From: Deltaproteobacteria bacterium
Lineage (GTDB): Bacteria; Desulfobacterota; Desulfuromonadia; Geobacterales; Geobacteraceae
Length of the DNA stretch: 52,730 bases
Direction of reading: 5' to 3'
Assembly: GCA_021847245.1 (NCBI GenBank)
Contig: JAJZUC010000011.1
Span: forward strand, 1-52,730
Both the position numbers and the translations under genes were made by a program. Positions 1-9,703 of this stretch are shown in pieces; positions within the stretch are counted from its first letter, which is position 1, and each line of letters opens with the position of its first letter. The notes beneath the pieces were generated by a model. The model saw only the letters and a program-made list of their open reading frames with translations, did not search any database and had not been told where the DNA came from.

Positions 1-155
1 ATGGTCTGAAGGTACTCCGGCCTCAACTGCCCCTGCGGGATGATGGTCCCGATGATCGACGTGGCAGCAAGGAGGATGAGAAGGAAGATGGCGAGCTTGA
101 GGGAACAGAAGAAGTCCCACAGCGCCTGCAAAAAGCCTCGATTACTGGTTGTCAA
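1..155 (-). CDS. resB: ResB-family cytochrome c biogenesis protein (N-terminal part)
   Basis: Only the first 51 codons lie in the window; the gene continues off the left edge. The N-terminus has a short polar stretch, then LWDFFCSLKLAIFLLILLAA and a first transmembrane segment followed by GTIIPQG, the usual opening of ResB/CcsB proteins of the system II cytochrome c maturation pathway. ResB works with a ResC/CcsA partner to carry haem across the membrane and attach it to CXXCH motifs in the periplasm. I chose the TTG at 155 because a GGGAGAG ribosome site lies 5 nt upstream. It is downstream of the ppcA-like cytochrome on the same strand, but a terminator-like hairpin separates them. Family call is by pattern only. 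Confidence 0.75.
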   Translation of the reverse strand, partial: MTTSNRGFLQALWDFFCSLKLAIFLLILLAATSIIGTIIPQGQLRPEYLQT

Positions 156-271
156 CGTAACTCTCCCGGATTGCGATGGATTTTACTGCCGCTTCACGAG
201 CTCCTCATTATAAGCGGATTGACTGTGAAAGACAAATGGTAATTTGTTCCAATCCTGGTCACCAAATAAGA

Positions 272-300
272 AAAGGGATAACAGTTACTGTTACCCCTTT
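272..300 (-). terminator. Intrinsic terminator after the ppcA-like gene
   Basis: A 13-nt arm pair (272-284 and 288-300) with one mismatch and a 3-nt loop is followed, on the minus strand, by a T-rich run (TTTTCTTATTT). It lies about 40 nt beyond the cytochrome stop codon. Confidence 0.6.
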
Positions 301-338
301 CCCGTGCATCGTCTCAAACCGCTAGCGCGGTATGGATG

Positions 339-611
339 TTACCTCTTGTGGCAGTCACCGCACTTGGTCGGTCCCTTCTTCATTTCTTCGTGGCACCCCT
401 TGCAGGTCTTGTGGGCCCAATCCTTGCCGAACCCTTCGATCTTGCCCGGGCCTTTCTCGTGGCACTTCTTGCAGTCCTTCAGAAGCTCCTGGTGCTTCTT
501 GTGCGGGAAGGTCACGTTCCCGTTCTTCGCCTTGAGAACGATCTCGTCAGCGGCGAAGGCAAGGCTGGCAGCGAAGACGGAGAGAGCGAGAGCAGCGATA
601 ATCTTTTTCAT
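339..611 (-). CDS. ppcA: PpcA-like periplasmic triheme cytochrome c7
   Basis: A 90-residue precursor. Residues 1-20 are a Sec signal peptide ending SLAFA|AD, leaving a mature protein of 70 residues. It has three CXXCH haem sites (CKKCH, CKGCH, CGDCH) plus extra histidines (FPHKKH, WAH) positioned to give bis-His ligation. The pattern GPGKIEGFGK and CHEEMKKGPTKC is the hallmark of the Geobacter PpcA-E family, small periplasmic cytochromes that shuttle electrons from the inner to the outer membrane during respiration of Fe(III) and electrodes. The upstream in-frame extension lacks signal-peptide character, so I start at the ATG at 611. It has its own promoter at 655-682 and a terminator at 272-300. 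Which of the Ppc paralogues it is cannot be settled without an alignment; closest by eye to PpcA/PpcB. Confidence 0.9.
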   Translation of the reverse strand: MKKIIAALALSVFAASLAFAADEIVLKAKNGNVTFPHKKHQELLKDCKKCHEKGPGKIEGFGKDWAHKTCKGCHEEMKKGPTKCGDCHKR

Positions 612-654
612 CGGAGTACCCCTTTTCAATGGAATGGAACAAAACCGTCTGAAA

Positions 655-682
655 CTTATACAACACCATTTCGTTTTGTCAA
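655..682 (-). promoter_or_regulatory. Sigma-70 promoter of the ppcA-like gene
   Basis: On the minus strand TTGACA (677-682) and TATAAG (655-660) are separated by 16 nt, about 45 nt upstream of the cytochrome start codon. This would let the cytochrome be expressed independently of purE upstream. Confidence 0.65.
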
Positions 683-744
683 GCAAAAATCAGCCGGCGA
701 AAAACCGCCGCAACCCGCGCAATTACCGGGCACGGCGGAGGATA

Positions 745-1254
745 CTACGCCCCCTGGGCGCGTGCCTGGAGGGCGCGGTCCTTGACTTCCACCTCTTCGG
801 CCATGGCCTCCTTGTAGGCGTGGAGCTGCGCGCTCAGGGCGGGGTCTCCGAGGGCGATGATCTGCACCGCCAGGAGCCCCGCGTTCTTCGCCCCCGCCTT
901 GCCGATGGCCATGGTCGCCACCGGGATCCCGCCGGGCATCTGGACCATGGCATAGAGGGCGTCAAGCCCATTGAGGGCTCCGCCGGGGATCGGGACGGCG
1001 ATGACCGGCAGGATGGTGTCGGCAGCGATCACGCCGGCCAGATGGGCGGCCATCCCCGCTCCGGCGACGATCACCCTGATGCCGCGACCGGCGGCGCCGG
1101 AGGCCAGGGCGGCGGCCTTCTTGGGCGAGCGGTGGGCCGAGGCGATCCGCATCTCCCACGCGATCCCGAACTGGTCGAGGATCTTGGCGACCTCCTCCAT
1201 GATGGGGATGTCCGAGTCGCTCCCCATGACGATCAACACTTGTGGATTTTCCAT
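745..1254 (-). CDS. purE: N5-carboxyaminoimidazole ribonucleotide mutase PurE
   Basis: 169 residues, normal length for class I PurE. It converts N5-CAIR to CAIR in purine synthesis. The N-terminus [10 protein letters not shown], the SAHRSP loop and the [14 protein letters not shown] segment are the substrate-binding motifs of the family, and [11 protein letters not shown] with [19 protein letters not shown] completes the core. An in-frame upstream extension to 1326 would overlap purD and has no family support, so I start at ATG 1254 behind GGAGG/AGAGG. It lies 17 nt after purD and so is probably in the purH-purD-purE operon. No purK is visible in the window. Confidence 0.93.
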   Translation of the reverse strand: MENPQVLIVMGSDSDIPIMEEVAKILDQFGIAWEMRIASAHRSPKKAAALASGAAGRGIRVIVAGAGMAAHLAGVIAADTILPVIAVPIPGGALNGLDALYAMVQMPGGIPVATMAIGKAGAKNAGLLAVQIIALGDPALSAQLHAYKEAMAEEVEVKDRALQARAQGA

Positions 1255-1271
1255 CAGCCTCTTCCTCCCCG

Positions 1272-2543
1272 CTAACGCTTCAGCGCCTTCGCACCGATGT
1301 CCCGGCGGAAGTGCACCCCTTCCCACGAAATCGCCGCCACCCCCTGATAGGCCCGGTCGATGGCATCCTGCACCGAGGCCCCGAGGGCGGTAACGCCGAG
1401 GACCCGTCCCCCGCTGGTGACGATCTTCCCGCTCGCCTCGGCGGTCCCGGCGTGAAAGACGAAAAGGTCGTCGATGGCGGCGGCAGCGTCAAGCCCCCTG
1501 ATCACGTCCCCCTTGCGGTACTCTCCGGGATACCCGCCGGCGGCCATGACGACGCAGACGGCCGCCTTGTCGTGCCATTCGATGGAGACCCCGGAAAGAT
1601 CACCGTTGGCCACCGCCAGGAGGACCGGGACGATGTCCGACTTCATCCGCATGAGGAGCGGCTGGCACTCCGGGTCGCCGAAGCGGGCGTTGAACTCCAG
1701 CGTCTTCACCTCCCCGCCGCTGATCATGAGGCCGGCATAGAGGACGCCGCGGTAGGGACGCCCCTCGGCCGCCATGCCGTCCACGGTCCGGCGCATCACC
1801 TCGGCCATCGCCTTCTCGTGGATGGCAGGGGTCACCACCGGGGCCGGGGAGTAGGCCCCCATCCCGCCGGTGTTGGGTCCCCGGTCCCCGTCGTAGACCG
1901 CCTTGTGGTCCTGGGCCGAGGCGAGGGGGATGATGTTCTTCCCGTCGGTGAAGGCAAGAAACGACGCCTCCTCCCCCACGAGGAACTCCTCGATCACCAC
2001 CCGGGAACCGGCGGAGCCGAAGGCGTTGCCCGAGAGCATATCTTTCACGGTCGCCACCGCCTCGTCACGGCTCAGGGCGATGATGACCCCCTTGCCGGCG
2101 GCCAGGCCGTCGGCCTTTATGACGATCGGGATCCCCGTTTTGTCGATGAACGCCACCGCCGGCTCCACCTCGGTGAAGACGCCGTAGGCAGCGGTCGGGA
2201 CGCCGTATTTCCGCATCAGATCCTTGGAAAACGCCTTGCTCGCCTCGATGATCGCCGCGTTCTGCCGCGCGCCGAAGATGGTGAGGCCATGCTTCTCGAA
2301 GCGGTCCACGATGCCGAGGGAGAGGGGGAGCTCCGGCCCGACGACGGTGAGGTCGATGGCGTTCGCCCGGGCAAAGGCGAGGAGCCCGTCGAGGTCGTCG
2401 ACCTTCAGCGGCACATTCTCCGCGATGAGGCCAATGCCGGGATTTCCCGGCGCACAGTAGACCCTGGTCACCAGGGGGGACTGGGCGATCTTCCAGACCA
2501 GGGCATGCTCCCGGCCGCCGCCGCCGACAACGAGTACTTTCAT
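1272..2543 (-). CDS. purD: Phosphoribosylamine-glycine ligase PurD (GAR synthetase)
   Basis: 423 residues, full length. It joins glycine to phosphoribosylamine using ATP, the second step of purine synthesis. ATP-grasp features: N-terminal [13 protein letters not shown], the [13 protein letters not shown] segment, [11 protein letters not shown] (nucleotide loop), [11 protein letters not shown], and the metal-binding [10 protein letters not shown] near residues 285-295. Start ATG 2543 has GGAGG 7 nt upstream. It sits between purH (41 nt upstream) and purE (17 nt downstream), supporting a three-gene purine operon. Confidence 0.95.
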   Translation of the reverse strand: MKVLVVGGGGREHALVWKIAQSPLVTRVYCAPGNPGIGLIAENVPLKVDDLDGLLAFARANAIDLTVVGPELPLSLGIVDRFEKHGLTIFGARQNAAIIEASKAFSKDLMRKYGVPTAAYGVFTEVEPAVAFIDKTGIPIVIKADGLAAGKGVIIALSRDEAVATVKDMLSGNAFGSAGSRVVIEEFLVGEEASFLAFTDGKNIIPLASAQDHKAVYDGDRGPNTGGMGAYSPAPVVTPAIHEKAMAEVMRRTVDGMAAEGRPYRGVLYAGLMISGGEVKTLEFNARFGDPECQPLLMRMKSDIVPVLLAVANGDLSGVSIEWHDKAAVCVVMAAGGYPGEYRKGDVIRGLDAAAAIDDLFVFHAGTAEASGKIVTSGGRVLGVTALGASVQDAIDRAYQGVAAISWEGVHFRRDIGAKALKR

Positions 2544-2584
2544 AAATATACCTCCACTTCTCGTCTCACATCTCGCGTCTCACT

Positions 2585-4150
2585 TCAATGTCTGAAATGC
2601 CGCATCCCGGTGAAGACCATCGCCATGCCGTGCTCGTCGGCGGCGGCGATCACCTCGGCGTCGCGCATGCTCCCCCCCGGCTGGATGACGGCGGAGATGC
2701 CGGCGGCGGCGGCGCTGTCGATCCCGTCCCTAAACGGGAAGAAGGCGTCCGAGGCCATGACCGCCCCCCGCACCTCCAGCCCCGCATGCTCGGCCTTGAT
2801 GGCGGCGATCCGGGCGGAGTTGACGCGGCTCATCTGGCCGGCGCCGACGCCGATGGTCATGTTCCCCTTGCCGTAGACGATGGCGTTGGACTTCACGAAC
2901 TTGGCCACCCGCCAGGCGAAGATGAGGTCCTTCATCTCCTGCTCGGTCGGCTGGCGCCGGCTCACCACCTTCAGCTCGGCATAGAGTTCGAGATCGGCAT
3001 CCTGGGCGAGGATCCCCCCGTTCACCCGCTTGAGGTCGAGGCGCCGGGCCGGCTGCTCCGGCCAGGTACCGCACTCCAGCAGCCGCACGTTCTTCTTGGC
3101 GGCCACCACCTCCCCGGCTCCCGCGGAGACCGTCGGCGCAATGATCACCTCCACGAACTGCCGGTCGCAGATCGCCTGCGCCGTCTCGGCGTCCAGCTCG
3201 CGGTTGAAGGCGATGATCCCGCCGAAGGCCGACTCGGGGTCGGTGGCGTATGCCCGGTCGTACGCCTCGCGAAGCGTCGCGCCGACGGCGACGCCGCACG
3301 GGTTGGCGTGCTTGACGATGACGCAGGCCGGCCCTTCGGAGAACTGCTTCACGCACTCCAGCGCCGCGTCGGTGTCGGCGATGTTGTTGTAGGAGAGCTC
3401 CTTCCCCTGGAGCTGGCGGGCCGTTGCGACCGAGGCCTCCTGCACGTCGCGCTCCACGTAGAAGGCGGCGCCCTGGTGGGGGTTCTCGCCGTAACGCATC
3501 TCCTGGGCCTTCCTGAACTGAAGGGTGATCGTATCGGGCCAGGGAGCCACCCCCTCGCCGGTCCTGGCCCCCAGCCAGTTGGAGATGGCGCCGTCGTAGG
3601 CGGCGGTGTGCTGGTAGACCTTCACCGCCAGCCGGAAGTTGGTCTCCTTCGAGACGGCGCCCCCCGAGGCGCGCATCTCGTCGAGGACGGCGCGGTAATC
3701 GGCCGGGTCGACGACGACGGTCACATCGGCGTTGTTCTTGGCCGCGGAGCGAAGCATGGTCGGGCCGCCGATGTCGATGTTCTCGATGGCATCCTCCAGG
3801 GTGCAGGCGGGGTTGGCCACCGTTGCCTCGAAGGGGTAGAGGTTCACCACCACCATGTCGATCGGCTCGATGCCGTGCTCCTTCATGGTCGCCACGTGCC
3901 CGGGGTTGGAGCGCATCCCGAGGAGGCCGCCGTGGACCTTCGGATGGAGGGTCTTCACCCGCCCGTCGAGCATCTCGGGAAAACCGGTGAATTCGGAGAC
4001 GTCCTTGACGGTGAGCCCCCCGTCCCGCAGAAGCCTGGCGGTGCCGCCGGTGGAAAGGATCTCGACGCCGTAGCCGGCCAGCTCCCTTGCGAACTCGACG
4101 ATGCCGGTCTTGTCGGAGAGGCTGATCAGAGCCCGGGTAATTTTTGCCAT
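2585..4150 (-). CDS. purH: Bifunctional AICAR transformylase / IMP cyclohydrolase PurH
   Basis: 521 residues, the normal length. The N-terminal MGS-like cyclohydrolase domain begins [15 protein letters not shown] and includes [13 protein letters not shown] and [16 protein letters not shown]. The C-terminal transformylase domain has [25 protein letters not shown] (with the catalytic Lys-His) and AFGGIIAFN, ending [10 protein letters not shown]. It carries out the last two steps to IMP. ATG 4150 follows AAGGAG by 6 nt. It is the first gene of the purH-purD-purE operon. The region upstream holds an inverted-repeat element. Confidence 0.95.
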   Translation of the reverse strand: MAKITRALISLSDKTGIVEFARELAGYGVEILSTGGTARLLRDGGLTVKDVSEFTGFPEMLDGRVKTLHPKVHGGLLGMRSNPGHVATMKEHGIEPIDMVVVNLYPFEATVANPACTLEDAIENIDIGGPTMLRSAAKNNADVTVVVDPADYRAVLDEMRASGGAVSKETNFRLAVKVYQHTAAYDGAISNWLGARTGEGVAPWPDTITLQFRKAQEMRYGENPHQGAAFYVERDVQEASVATARQLQGKELSYNNIADTDAALECVKQFSEGPACVIVKHANPCGVAVGATLREAYDRAYATDPESAFGGIIAFNRELDAETAQAICDRQFVEVIIAPTVSAGAGEVVAAKKNVRLLECGTWPEQPARRLDLKRVNGGILAQDADLELYAELKVVSRRQPTEQEMKDLIFAWRVAKFVKSNAIVYGKGNMTIGVGAGQMSRVNSARIAAIKAEHAGLEVRGAVMASDAFFPFRDGIDSAAAAGISAVIQPGGSMRDAEVIAAADEHGMAMVFTGMRHFRH

Positions 4151-4182
4151 GGTTTACTCCTTTGATTTTAGCTTGCAGGTTG

Positions 4183-4346
4183 GCCACAGAGCTACGGAGA
4201 CGCAGAGAAAGACCTTCAGACGGGGTCTTAATCCCCCGATGGCTCGTCTCTAGCTACCGGTCAGTTCATGCTCCTTTGAAATCTTGGCGGATTAAAAGAG
4301 AGATCTGAAAAAGAAAGGTTTCTCTGTGTTTCTGTGGCTCTGTGGC
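4183..4346. repeat. 164-bp element with 28-bp imperfect terminal inverted repeats
   Basis: The arms 4183-4210 and 4319-4346 are imperfect inverted copies of a sequence beginning GCCACAGAG and ending CAGAGAAA (24 of 28 positions match). They enclose about 108 bp with no ORF. The element fills the gap between the purH start and the 3' end of the ASKHA gene. Similar 'CCACAGAG' sequences are, from memory, dispersed in many deltaproteobacterial genomes; this is not checked here. It could fold into a long stem in either transcript and act as a terminator or RNA stabiliser. Confidence 0.55.
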
Positions 4347-4351
4347 AAAGA

Positions 4352-5623
4352 TCAACGTTCTGCTTCAGGAAAATTGATATTGTTCAGAAAATGCTTCTCG
4401 AAGGCAGGTGTTCCGGAAAGCGGGACGACGCGGATGGCGCCGGCCAGACGCTCCGCCGCCACCACCCCTTCGGCGGCGAGAAGCGCCTTCTCGACGCCGT
4501 GCAACGCCCCTTCCCGGACAAAGAGGGACGTTTGTACCATCTTTTCCGTGAAAATTCCAACGTTTTTTAGGCTCCGGGGATCGAGGACCGCGCCGAAGGA
4601 GCCGGTCAGGATCACCGAGTTCACCTCGTCGGCCCCGATGCCGGCCCGCTGGAAGAGGACCTCCATCCCGGCCCGGATCGCCCCCTTGGCGAGTTGCACC
4701 TGGCGGATGTCCTCCTGGCCGAGCCAGACCGTGCGCGCCGCATCCCGGTGGAGGATGAACGCCGGAGCCCCTGCCACCTCCGTCACCCGGTTGCCCAGGT
4801 TCGACGGGATCTCCTCCGGCGACAGGAGCCGTCCCGTGGCATCGATCACCCCCCGCTCCCGCAGGAGCGAAATGGCGCCCAGGACCCCGGAGCCGCAGAT
4901 CCCGACGGGTGGCCTCCCACCGACGGTGGTGACGGCAAGGCGCTCCCCCTCCAGGGAGACCCGGCTGATGGCGCCGGGGAGGGCCGCCATGCCGCAGGCG
5001 AGGTTTCCCCCCTCGAAGGCGGGACCGGCGGCGGCGGAGGTGGCGAGAAGCCGGTTGCCGGCCGCCAGGGCGATCTCCCCATTGGTCCCGAGGTCGAGGT
5101 AGAGACGGGGCTCGGGGCTCGGGGATCGGGGATCGATGACCCCGTGAAGAAAGGCGACGGTGTCGCCGCCGACGAAACCGCCCGGAAGGGGGAAGAGGTA
5201 GGCCTCGGCGGGGAGGTCCCAGCCGAGCTCCCGCGCGGGCAAATGCCGTCCGGCGCTGAAGAGGGGGCGGTAAGGGGGAAAGGCGAGGGAGCGCACCGGG
5301 AGGCCGAGGAGGAGGTGCTCCATGGCGGGATTGCCGGCGACGGCGATGATGCGGAGGCTCTCGCGGGGAGCGCCGGAGCGCGCCAGGAGCTCCTCCGCGA
5401 GGCGGTGGAGTTCCGTGCGGGCCAGCTCGGCCATCCGCCGCGCCGCCTCTTCCGAGCGGCAGGCGGCGTCGAGGCGGGAGACGACATCGGCCCCGAATTC
5501 CCGCTGGGGATTGAGGGAGCCGGCGGAGGCGAGGCGCTCTCCCGCGGCGAGGCTGACCAGTGACGCGGCGAGGGTCGTGGTCCCCAGGTCGACCGCGATG
5601 GCCAGGGGATCAGACGATCTCAA
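4352..5623 (-). CDS. ASKHA-domain protein, corrinoid-activation (RACo/RamA-like) type
   Basis: 423 residues from a TTG start. The N-terminus [16 protein letters not shown] is the phosphate-1 motif of the ASKHA ATPase fold; [16 protein letters not shown] and [11 protein letters not shown] are the second phosphate and adenosine motifs, and VILTGSFGA with [14 protein letters not shown] is characteristic of the C-terminal domain of reductive activators of corrinoid proteins. Those proteins reductively reactivate Co(II) corrinoids using ATP. The usual N-terminal [2Fe-2S] domain is absent, so an electron donor would have to be separate. I place the start at TTG 5623, 7 nt after GGGAG, giving a 14-nt overlap with the end of selD; a longer in-frame extension to 5722 runs inside selD and looks like shadow. 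Substrate is unknown. Confidence 0.75.
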   Translation of the reverse strand: MRSSDPLAIAVDLGTTTLAASLVSLAAGERLASAGSLNPQREFGADVVSRLDAACRSEEAARRMAELARTELHRLAEELLARSGAPRESLRIIAVAGNPAMEHLLLGLPVRSLAFPPYRPLFSAGRHLPARELGWDLPAEAYLFPLPGGFVGGDTVAFLHGVIDPRSPSPEPRLYLDLGTNGEIALAAGNRLLATSAAAGPAFEGGNLACGMAALPGAISRVSLEGERLAVTTVGGRPPVGICGSGVLGAISLLRERGVIDATGRLLSPEEIPSNLGNRVTEVAGAPAFILHRDAARTVWLGQEDIRQVQLAKGAIRAGMEVLFQRAGIGADEVNSVILTGSFGAVLDPRSLKNVGIFTEKMVQTSLFVREGALHGVEKALLAAEGVVAAERLAGAIRVVPLSGTPAFEKHFLNNINFPEAER

Positions 5624-6650
5624 CGGCCCGCTCCCGCGGCGGCAGGACCTCTCCGACCGGCACCGCGAAGAGCCCCCGCTCCGCAGCCGCAGCGAGAAAC
5701 CGGTCGCAGTGGTCGGGAGCAAGGGAGATCAGGAGCCCCCCCGAAGTCTGGGGATCGAAGAGGGGGAGGAGCAGGTCGGGGTTCACGGCGGCGGCGACCC
5801 GTGGGGAGTAATGGTCGCGGTTGCGGTAGCAGCCGGCCGGGACGAACCCGTCGGCGATGAGCTCCGCAACCCCCGGCAGGACCGGAACGGCGGCATGGTC
5901 GAACCGCAGGGTCACCCCTCCCCCCCGGGCCATCTCGCAGGCATGGCCGATGAGACCGAAGCCGGTCACGTCGGTGCAGGCCGAGGCCTCGCATTCGAGC
6001 ATCAGGGCGCCGGCAGTGGCGTTTAGCCCCGCCATCCAGCGGGTCGCCTCCGCAACCACCGGTTCGGGGGCCAGGTCGACCTTGAGGGCGGTGGCGACGA
6101 TCCCGGTGCCGAGGGGCTTGGTAAGGACCAGCCGGTCGCCGGGGCGAGCGGTGGAATTGCGCACGACCCGCCCCGGACAGATGAGACCGGTTACGGCGAG
6201 GCCGTACTTCAGCTCATGGTCCTCCACGGTATGCCCCCCCATGAGGGAGGCCCCCGCCTCGCGCACGGCAGCGAGCCCCCCGGCGAGGATCTCCCCCAGC
6301 ACCTCGGCCGGGATGGTACAGGAGGGGAAAAAGGCCAGGTTCATGGCGGTCACCGGCCTCCCCCCCATGGCGTAGACGTCCGAAAGGGCGTTGGCCGCGG
6401 CGATCCGGCCGAAGGTGAACGGGTCATCCACCAGCGGCGTGATGACATCCACCGTCTCCACCAGGGCAAGCCCCTCCGCTATCCGGTAGACCCCTGCATC
6501 GTCAGCGGTCTCCGGCCCCACGAGCAGGTTCGGGTCGGTATTCATCCCCATGATCCCCTGAAGAGCGTCTTCCAGGCCCGCCGGGCCCAGCTTGGCCGCT
6601 CAGCCGGCCGCTTTGACGAGGGATGTCAGCTTGATTCTCTGGTCGGTCAC
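5610..6650 (-). CDS. selD: Selenide, water dikinase SelD with in-frame UGA (selenocysteine)
   Basis: 346 residues if the TGA at 6600-6602 is read as selenocysteine (residue 17), matching the usual 345-350. SelD makes selenophosphate from selenide and ATP for selenocysteine and selenouridine synthesis. The N-terminus reads [20 protein letters not shown], where U sits at the catalytic Cys/Sec position and the following Lys at the conserved lysine. Then come [47 protein letters not shown] and DPQTSGGLL. Ordinary ORF calling would start at ATG 6551 and lose the active site. The GTG at 6650 has GGGAG 5 nt upstream. GC-rich sequence just after the UGA can pair and may be the bacterial SECIS. The 3' end overlaps the ASKHA gene. 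Confidence 0.9.
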
Positions 6651-6712
6651 GTATTCTCCCGAAGGGACAGGAACCCGCCCTGCCCCAATTCATGGGCACC
6701 CGCAGGGGCGCC

Positions 6713-7852
6713 TTACCTGCTGGCGTTCAGATAGACCCGCGGCACCCGCTTGCTGATGCCGCAGAAGATTTCGTACGGGATGGTTCCGGCCCAGACGGCC
6801 AGTTCCTCCGCCCGGACACAGGCGCCGCTGCGGTCGCAGCCGAGGAGCGTCACCTCGTCCCCGACCCCGACCCCCGGGATCTCGGTCACATCGGCCATGA
6901 TCCAGTCCATGCAGACCGTCCCCGTGACCCGGGCGCGCGCCCCCCGTACCAGCACCTCCCCCCGGTTGGTGAGGGCGCGGTCGTAGCCGTCGGCGTACCC
7001 CACGGGGATGCTGGCGATGAGCCGCCGCTCGGGGGCAGTGTAGCGGCGGGCGTAGCTGATGCTCGTCCCCGGCGCCACCTCCTTCAGCATCGCCACCGTG
7101 CTCCTCAGCCGCATGACCGGCCGCAGCGCCATCCGCCCCTCGAACTCCCGGGAGGGGAGCGCCCCGTAGAGGACGATCCCCGGCCGGACCAGGTTGCAGA
7201 ACGGCAGCTTCATCCCGAAGGCGGCGGCGCTGTTGGCGATGTGGACGTAGCGGGGCGAAAGCCCCAGGGAACGGGCCTCGGCCACCGCCTCGGCAAAGAG
7301 CGCCGCCTGCCGGTCGGTATAGCGGCGCCCCTCGTCGTCCAGTTCGTCCGCCGAGGCGAAGTGGGAGATGATCCCCTCCAGCTCGATGTGCCGCAGCTCC
7401 CGCAGCTGCCGGAAAAAGTCGGGGGCCTCCGCGGCGGCGACCCCGAGCCGCCCCATGCCGGTGTCGATCTTGACGTGAACCTTCGCCTTGCGGTAGAGCC
7501 GGGCGGCCGCATCATCCAGCACCCGCGCCTGTTCGAGGCCGAAAAGGGCGGTGGAGAGATTGTAGCCGACACACTTGCGCTCCTGTCCCGCGTAGACCCC
7601 GCCGAGGATCAGCACCGGCCGGTCGATGCCGCTTTTGCGCAGCTGGATCCCCTCGGCCAGGAAGGCGACACCGAAGGCGGTCACCCCGAGGGTTTCGAGC
7701 TCGCGGGAGATGTCCATGAAGCCGTGGCCGTAGGCATCGGCCTTGACCACCGCCAGCACGCCGCAATCGGCGGGAATGGTCCGCTTCACGAGGTCGAAGT
7801 TGTGGCGCAGCGCAGCCAGGTCTATTTCCGCAAGGGTGGGTCTGCTGTCCAT
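6713..7852 (-). CDS. alr: Alanine racemase
   Basis: 379 residues from ATG 7852. A fold-type III PLP enzyme that interconverts L- and D-alanine for peptidoglycan. The PLP lysine is in [13 protein letters not shown] near the N-terminus; [19 protein letters not shown] and RPGIVLYG mark the barrel; the second-domain catalytic tyrosine is in TSISYARRY and the C-terminus has [11 protein letters not shown] and GTVCMDW. An upstream TTG at 7918 would add 22 proline-rich residues unlike the family, so I prefer the internal ATG. SelD follows 62 nt downstream on the same strand. Confidence 0.93.
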   Translation of the reverse strand: MDSRPTLAEIDLAALRHNFDLVKRTIPADCGVLAVVKADAYGHGFMDISRELETLGVTAFGVAFLAEGIQLRKSGIDRPVLILGGVYAGQERKCVGYNLSTALFGLEQARVLDDAAARLYRKAKVHVKIDTGMGRLGVAAAEAPDFFRQLRELRHIELEGIISHFASADELDDEGRRYTDRQAALFAEAVAEARSLGLSPRYVHIANSAAAFGMKLPFCNLVRPGIVLYGALPSREFEGRMALRPVMRLRSTVAMLKEVAPGTSISYARRYTAPERRLIASIPVGYADGYDRALTNRGEVLVRGARARVTGTVCMDWIMADVTEIPGVGVGDEVTLLGCDRSGACVRAEELAVWAGTIPYEIFCGISKRVPRVYLNASR

Positions 7853-7980
7853 CGGGGCATCCCGGGCTCTTCCGCCGGCGGGCGGCGGTGGAGTAATCAA
7901 TTCAGTTCTGAATAACAACTATCACTTCTCCCCCATGCTGTAAAGATGAAAACCCGCACTGCTCAAGGGGTTAAAACACG

Positions 7981-8009
7981 TTGACTTGGCGCCCGAATTC
8001 GTTTAGCCT
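7981..8009 (+). promoter_or_regulatory. Candidate promoter for the TPP-riboswitch/thi transcript
   Basis: TTGACT (7981-7986), 17 nt, then TAGCCT (8004-8009), placing transcription start just before the riboswitch. The -10 is weak. It is divergent from alr. Confidence 0.45.
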
Positions 8010-8022
8010 GTTTACACAAAAT

Positions 8023-8115
8023 GTCTGCTGGGGGAGTTCGCGCAGAACTGAGACGGGCGGCGCCCGAACCCTTTGAACCTGATCCGGTTCGCACCGGCGT
8101 AGGGAAGCGGCCAGA
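8023..8115 (+). promoter_or_regulatory. TPP riboswitch (THI element)
   Basis: Contains the conserved THI blocks in order: GGGGAGTT, ACTGAGA, then CCCGAACCCTTTGAACCTGA followed by a CCGGTT/ACCGG stem and GCGTAGGGAAGC. TPP-binding RNA of this class normally represses thiamine genes when TPP is plentiful. Here it precedes thiED and thiC and is followed at once by an intrinsic terminator, so control is most likely by transcription attenuation. Confidence 0.95.
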
Positions 8116-8145
8116 AACCACGCACCTTTTCTTCTTCTTTTCTGG

Positions 8146-8172
8146 AACCGTGACCGCCGTCACGGTTTTTTT
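8146..8172 (+). terminator. Intrinsic terminator of the TPP riboswitch
   Basis: A perfect 9-bp stem (8146-8154 with 8159-8167), CGCC loop and T7 run, located between the aptamer and the thiED ribosome site (AGGAG at 8178-8182). This is the expected off-state hairpin. Confidence 0.85.
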
Positions 8173-8190
8173 GTTTCAGGAGAACCTCTT

Positions 8191-9663
8191 ATGATTGCCA
8201 ACGGTCATCCCCTGCGGCTCGTCGTCAGCCGCGAAAAGCAGGACTCGGTCATCCGGGGACTCTACCTCGTCACCGACGGGGGGGAGCGTCTCGCGGAGCG
8301 GGTGGAAGCGGCCATCGACGGCGGCGCCCGGGTGGTCCAGTACCGGGACAAGGCGGGGGACGGCGGCCGTCGCTTCGCCGTCGGCCAGGAGCTCAGGGAG
8401 CTTTGCGCAAAGCGGGGGGTGCCGTTCATCGTCAATGACGACCTGGAGCTGGCGAAGGCCCTCAAGGCCGACGGCCTCCACCTGGGGCAGGAGGATGGCG
8501 ACCCCCGGGAGGCCCGGCGCATCCTCGGGCCCGGCGGGATCATCGGCGTCTCCACCCACTCTCTCCGCGAGGCGCTGGCGGCCCAGGCGGCGGGGGCAGA
8601 CTACATCGGCTTCGGCGCCATGTATCCGACCGCCAGCAAGGATATCGAGCATCTCCCCGGGCCGCAGACCCTCGCCGCCATCCGCGAGCAGATCGCCATC
8701 CCGGTCGTCGCCATCGGCGGCATCTCCCGCGACAACGGCGGCGCGGTCATCGACGCCGGCGCCGATGCCCTGGCGGTCATCTCGGCGGTCCTCTCCGCCC
8801 CCGACCCCGCCCTCGCGGCCGCGGAGCTCTCCCTGCTCTTCAACCGCCGCGCCGCGCCGCCGCGGGGCTCCGTCCTCACCGTGGCGGGAAGCGACTCCGG
8901 TGGTGGCGCCGGCATCCAGGCCGACCTGAAGACCATCACCCTCCTCGGAAGCTACGGTTCGTCGGTCCTCACCGCCCTCACCGCCCAGAACACCCGCGGG
9001 GTGAGCGCTATCCACGGCGTTCCTCCCGAGTTCGTGGCGGAGCAGCTCGATGCCGTCCTCTCGGACATCCACGTCGACACGGTGAAGACCGGCATGCTCT
9101 TCTCGGCCGGGACCATCGCGGCCCTCGCCGACAAGCTGTCCGAGTACCGCCGGCGGATCGTGGTGGTCGATCCGGTGATGATCGCCAAGGGGGGCGCCCC
9201 CCTCATCGACCGGCACGCGGTGGAGATCCTGAAGGAACGGCTCCTGCCGCGCACCTACCTCCTCACTCCCAACATCCCGGAGGCGGAACGGCTGACCGGC
9301 ATGACCATCGCCGACGAAGAGGGGATGCAGGAGGCGGCCCGGCGCCTCCACCGGCTCGGGGCACGGAACGTCCTGGTCAAGGGGGGACACCTCCTCTCCG
9401 GAGATTCCGTCGACATCCTCTTCGACGGCTCCGCCTTTCACCGCTACGCCACCCCCCGGATCCTCAGCAAGAACACCCACGGCACCGGCTGCACCTACGC
9501 CTCGGCCATCGCCACCTTCCTGGCCCGGGGAGAACCGCTGCGCGAAGCGATCAGCCGCGCCAAACAGTTCATCACCGCCGCCATCAGGCACGGCCACCCC
9601 CTCGGGAAGGGGCACGGGCCGGTGAACCATTATCTCGCGGCGCAGGAGTTCAAGGACCGGTAG
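8191..9663 (+). CDS. thiED: Fused thiamine phosphate synthase / HMP(-P) kinase ThiE-ThiD
   Basis: 490 residues. Residues about 20-220 are Thi[64 protein letters not shown] and VVAIGGIS. From about 228 on it is Thi[61 protein letters not shown] and the catalytic NTHGTGCT loop. ThiD phosphorylates HMP-P to HMP-PP, which ThiE couples to thiazole phosphate to form thiamine phosphate, so the fusion carries out consecutive steps. It is controlled by the TPP riboswitch upstream and followed 40 nt later by thiC, which supplies the HMP-P. Confidence 0.95.
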   Translation: MIANGHPLRLVVSREKQDSVIRGLYLVTDGGERLAERVEAAIDGGARVVQYRDKAGDGGRRFAVGQELRELCAKRGVPFIVNDDLELAKALKADGLHLGQEDGDPREARRILGPGGIIGVSTHSLREALAAQAAGADYIGFGAMYPTASKDIEHLPGPQTLAAIREQIAIPVVAIGGISRDNGGAVIDAGADALAVISAVLSAPDPALAAAELSLLFNRRAAPPRGSVLTVAGSDSGGGAGIQADLKTITLLGSYGSSVLTALTAQNTRGVSAIHGVPPEFVAEQLDAVLSDIHVDTVKTGMLFSAGTIAALADKLSEYRRRIVVVDPVMIAKGGAPLIDRHAVEILKERLLPRTYLLTPNIPEAERLTGMTIADEEGMQEAARRLHRLGARNVLVKGGHLLSGDSVDILFDGSAFHRYATPRILSKNTHGTGCTYASAIATFLARGEPLREAISRAKQFITAAIRHGHPLGKGHGPVNHYLAAQEFKDR

Positions 9664-9703
9664 CACCGTCAACCGCCAATTCAACCCAAGGAGCATACAC
9701 CGC

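Noticed and set aside
1242..4165. Two long plus-strand open frames (544 and 525 codons) opposite purD and purH
   Set aside because: They are shadows of the GC-rich pur genes: repetitive H/G/R/D-rich composition, no domain motifs and no ribosome sites.
6551..6602. SelD read as a frameshifted or truncated pseudogene
   Set aside because: The upstream frame continues perfectly through a single TGA at the known Cys/Sec active-site position and gives the normal length, so selenocysteine is the better reading.
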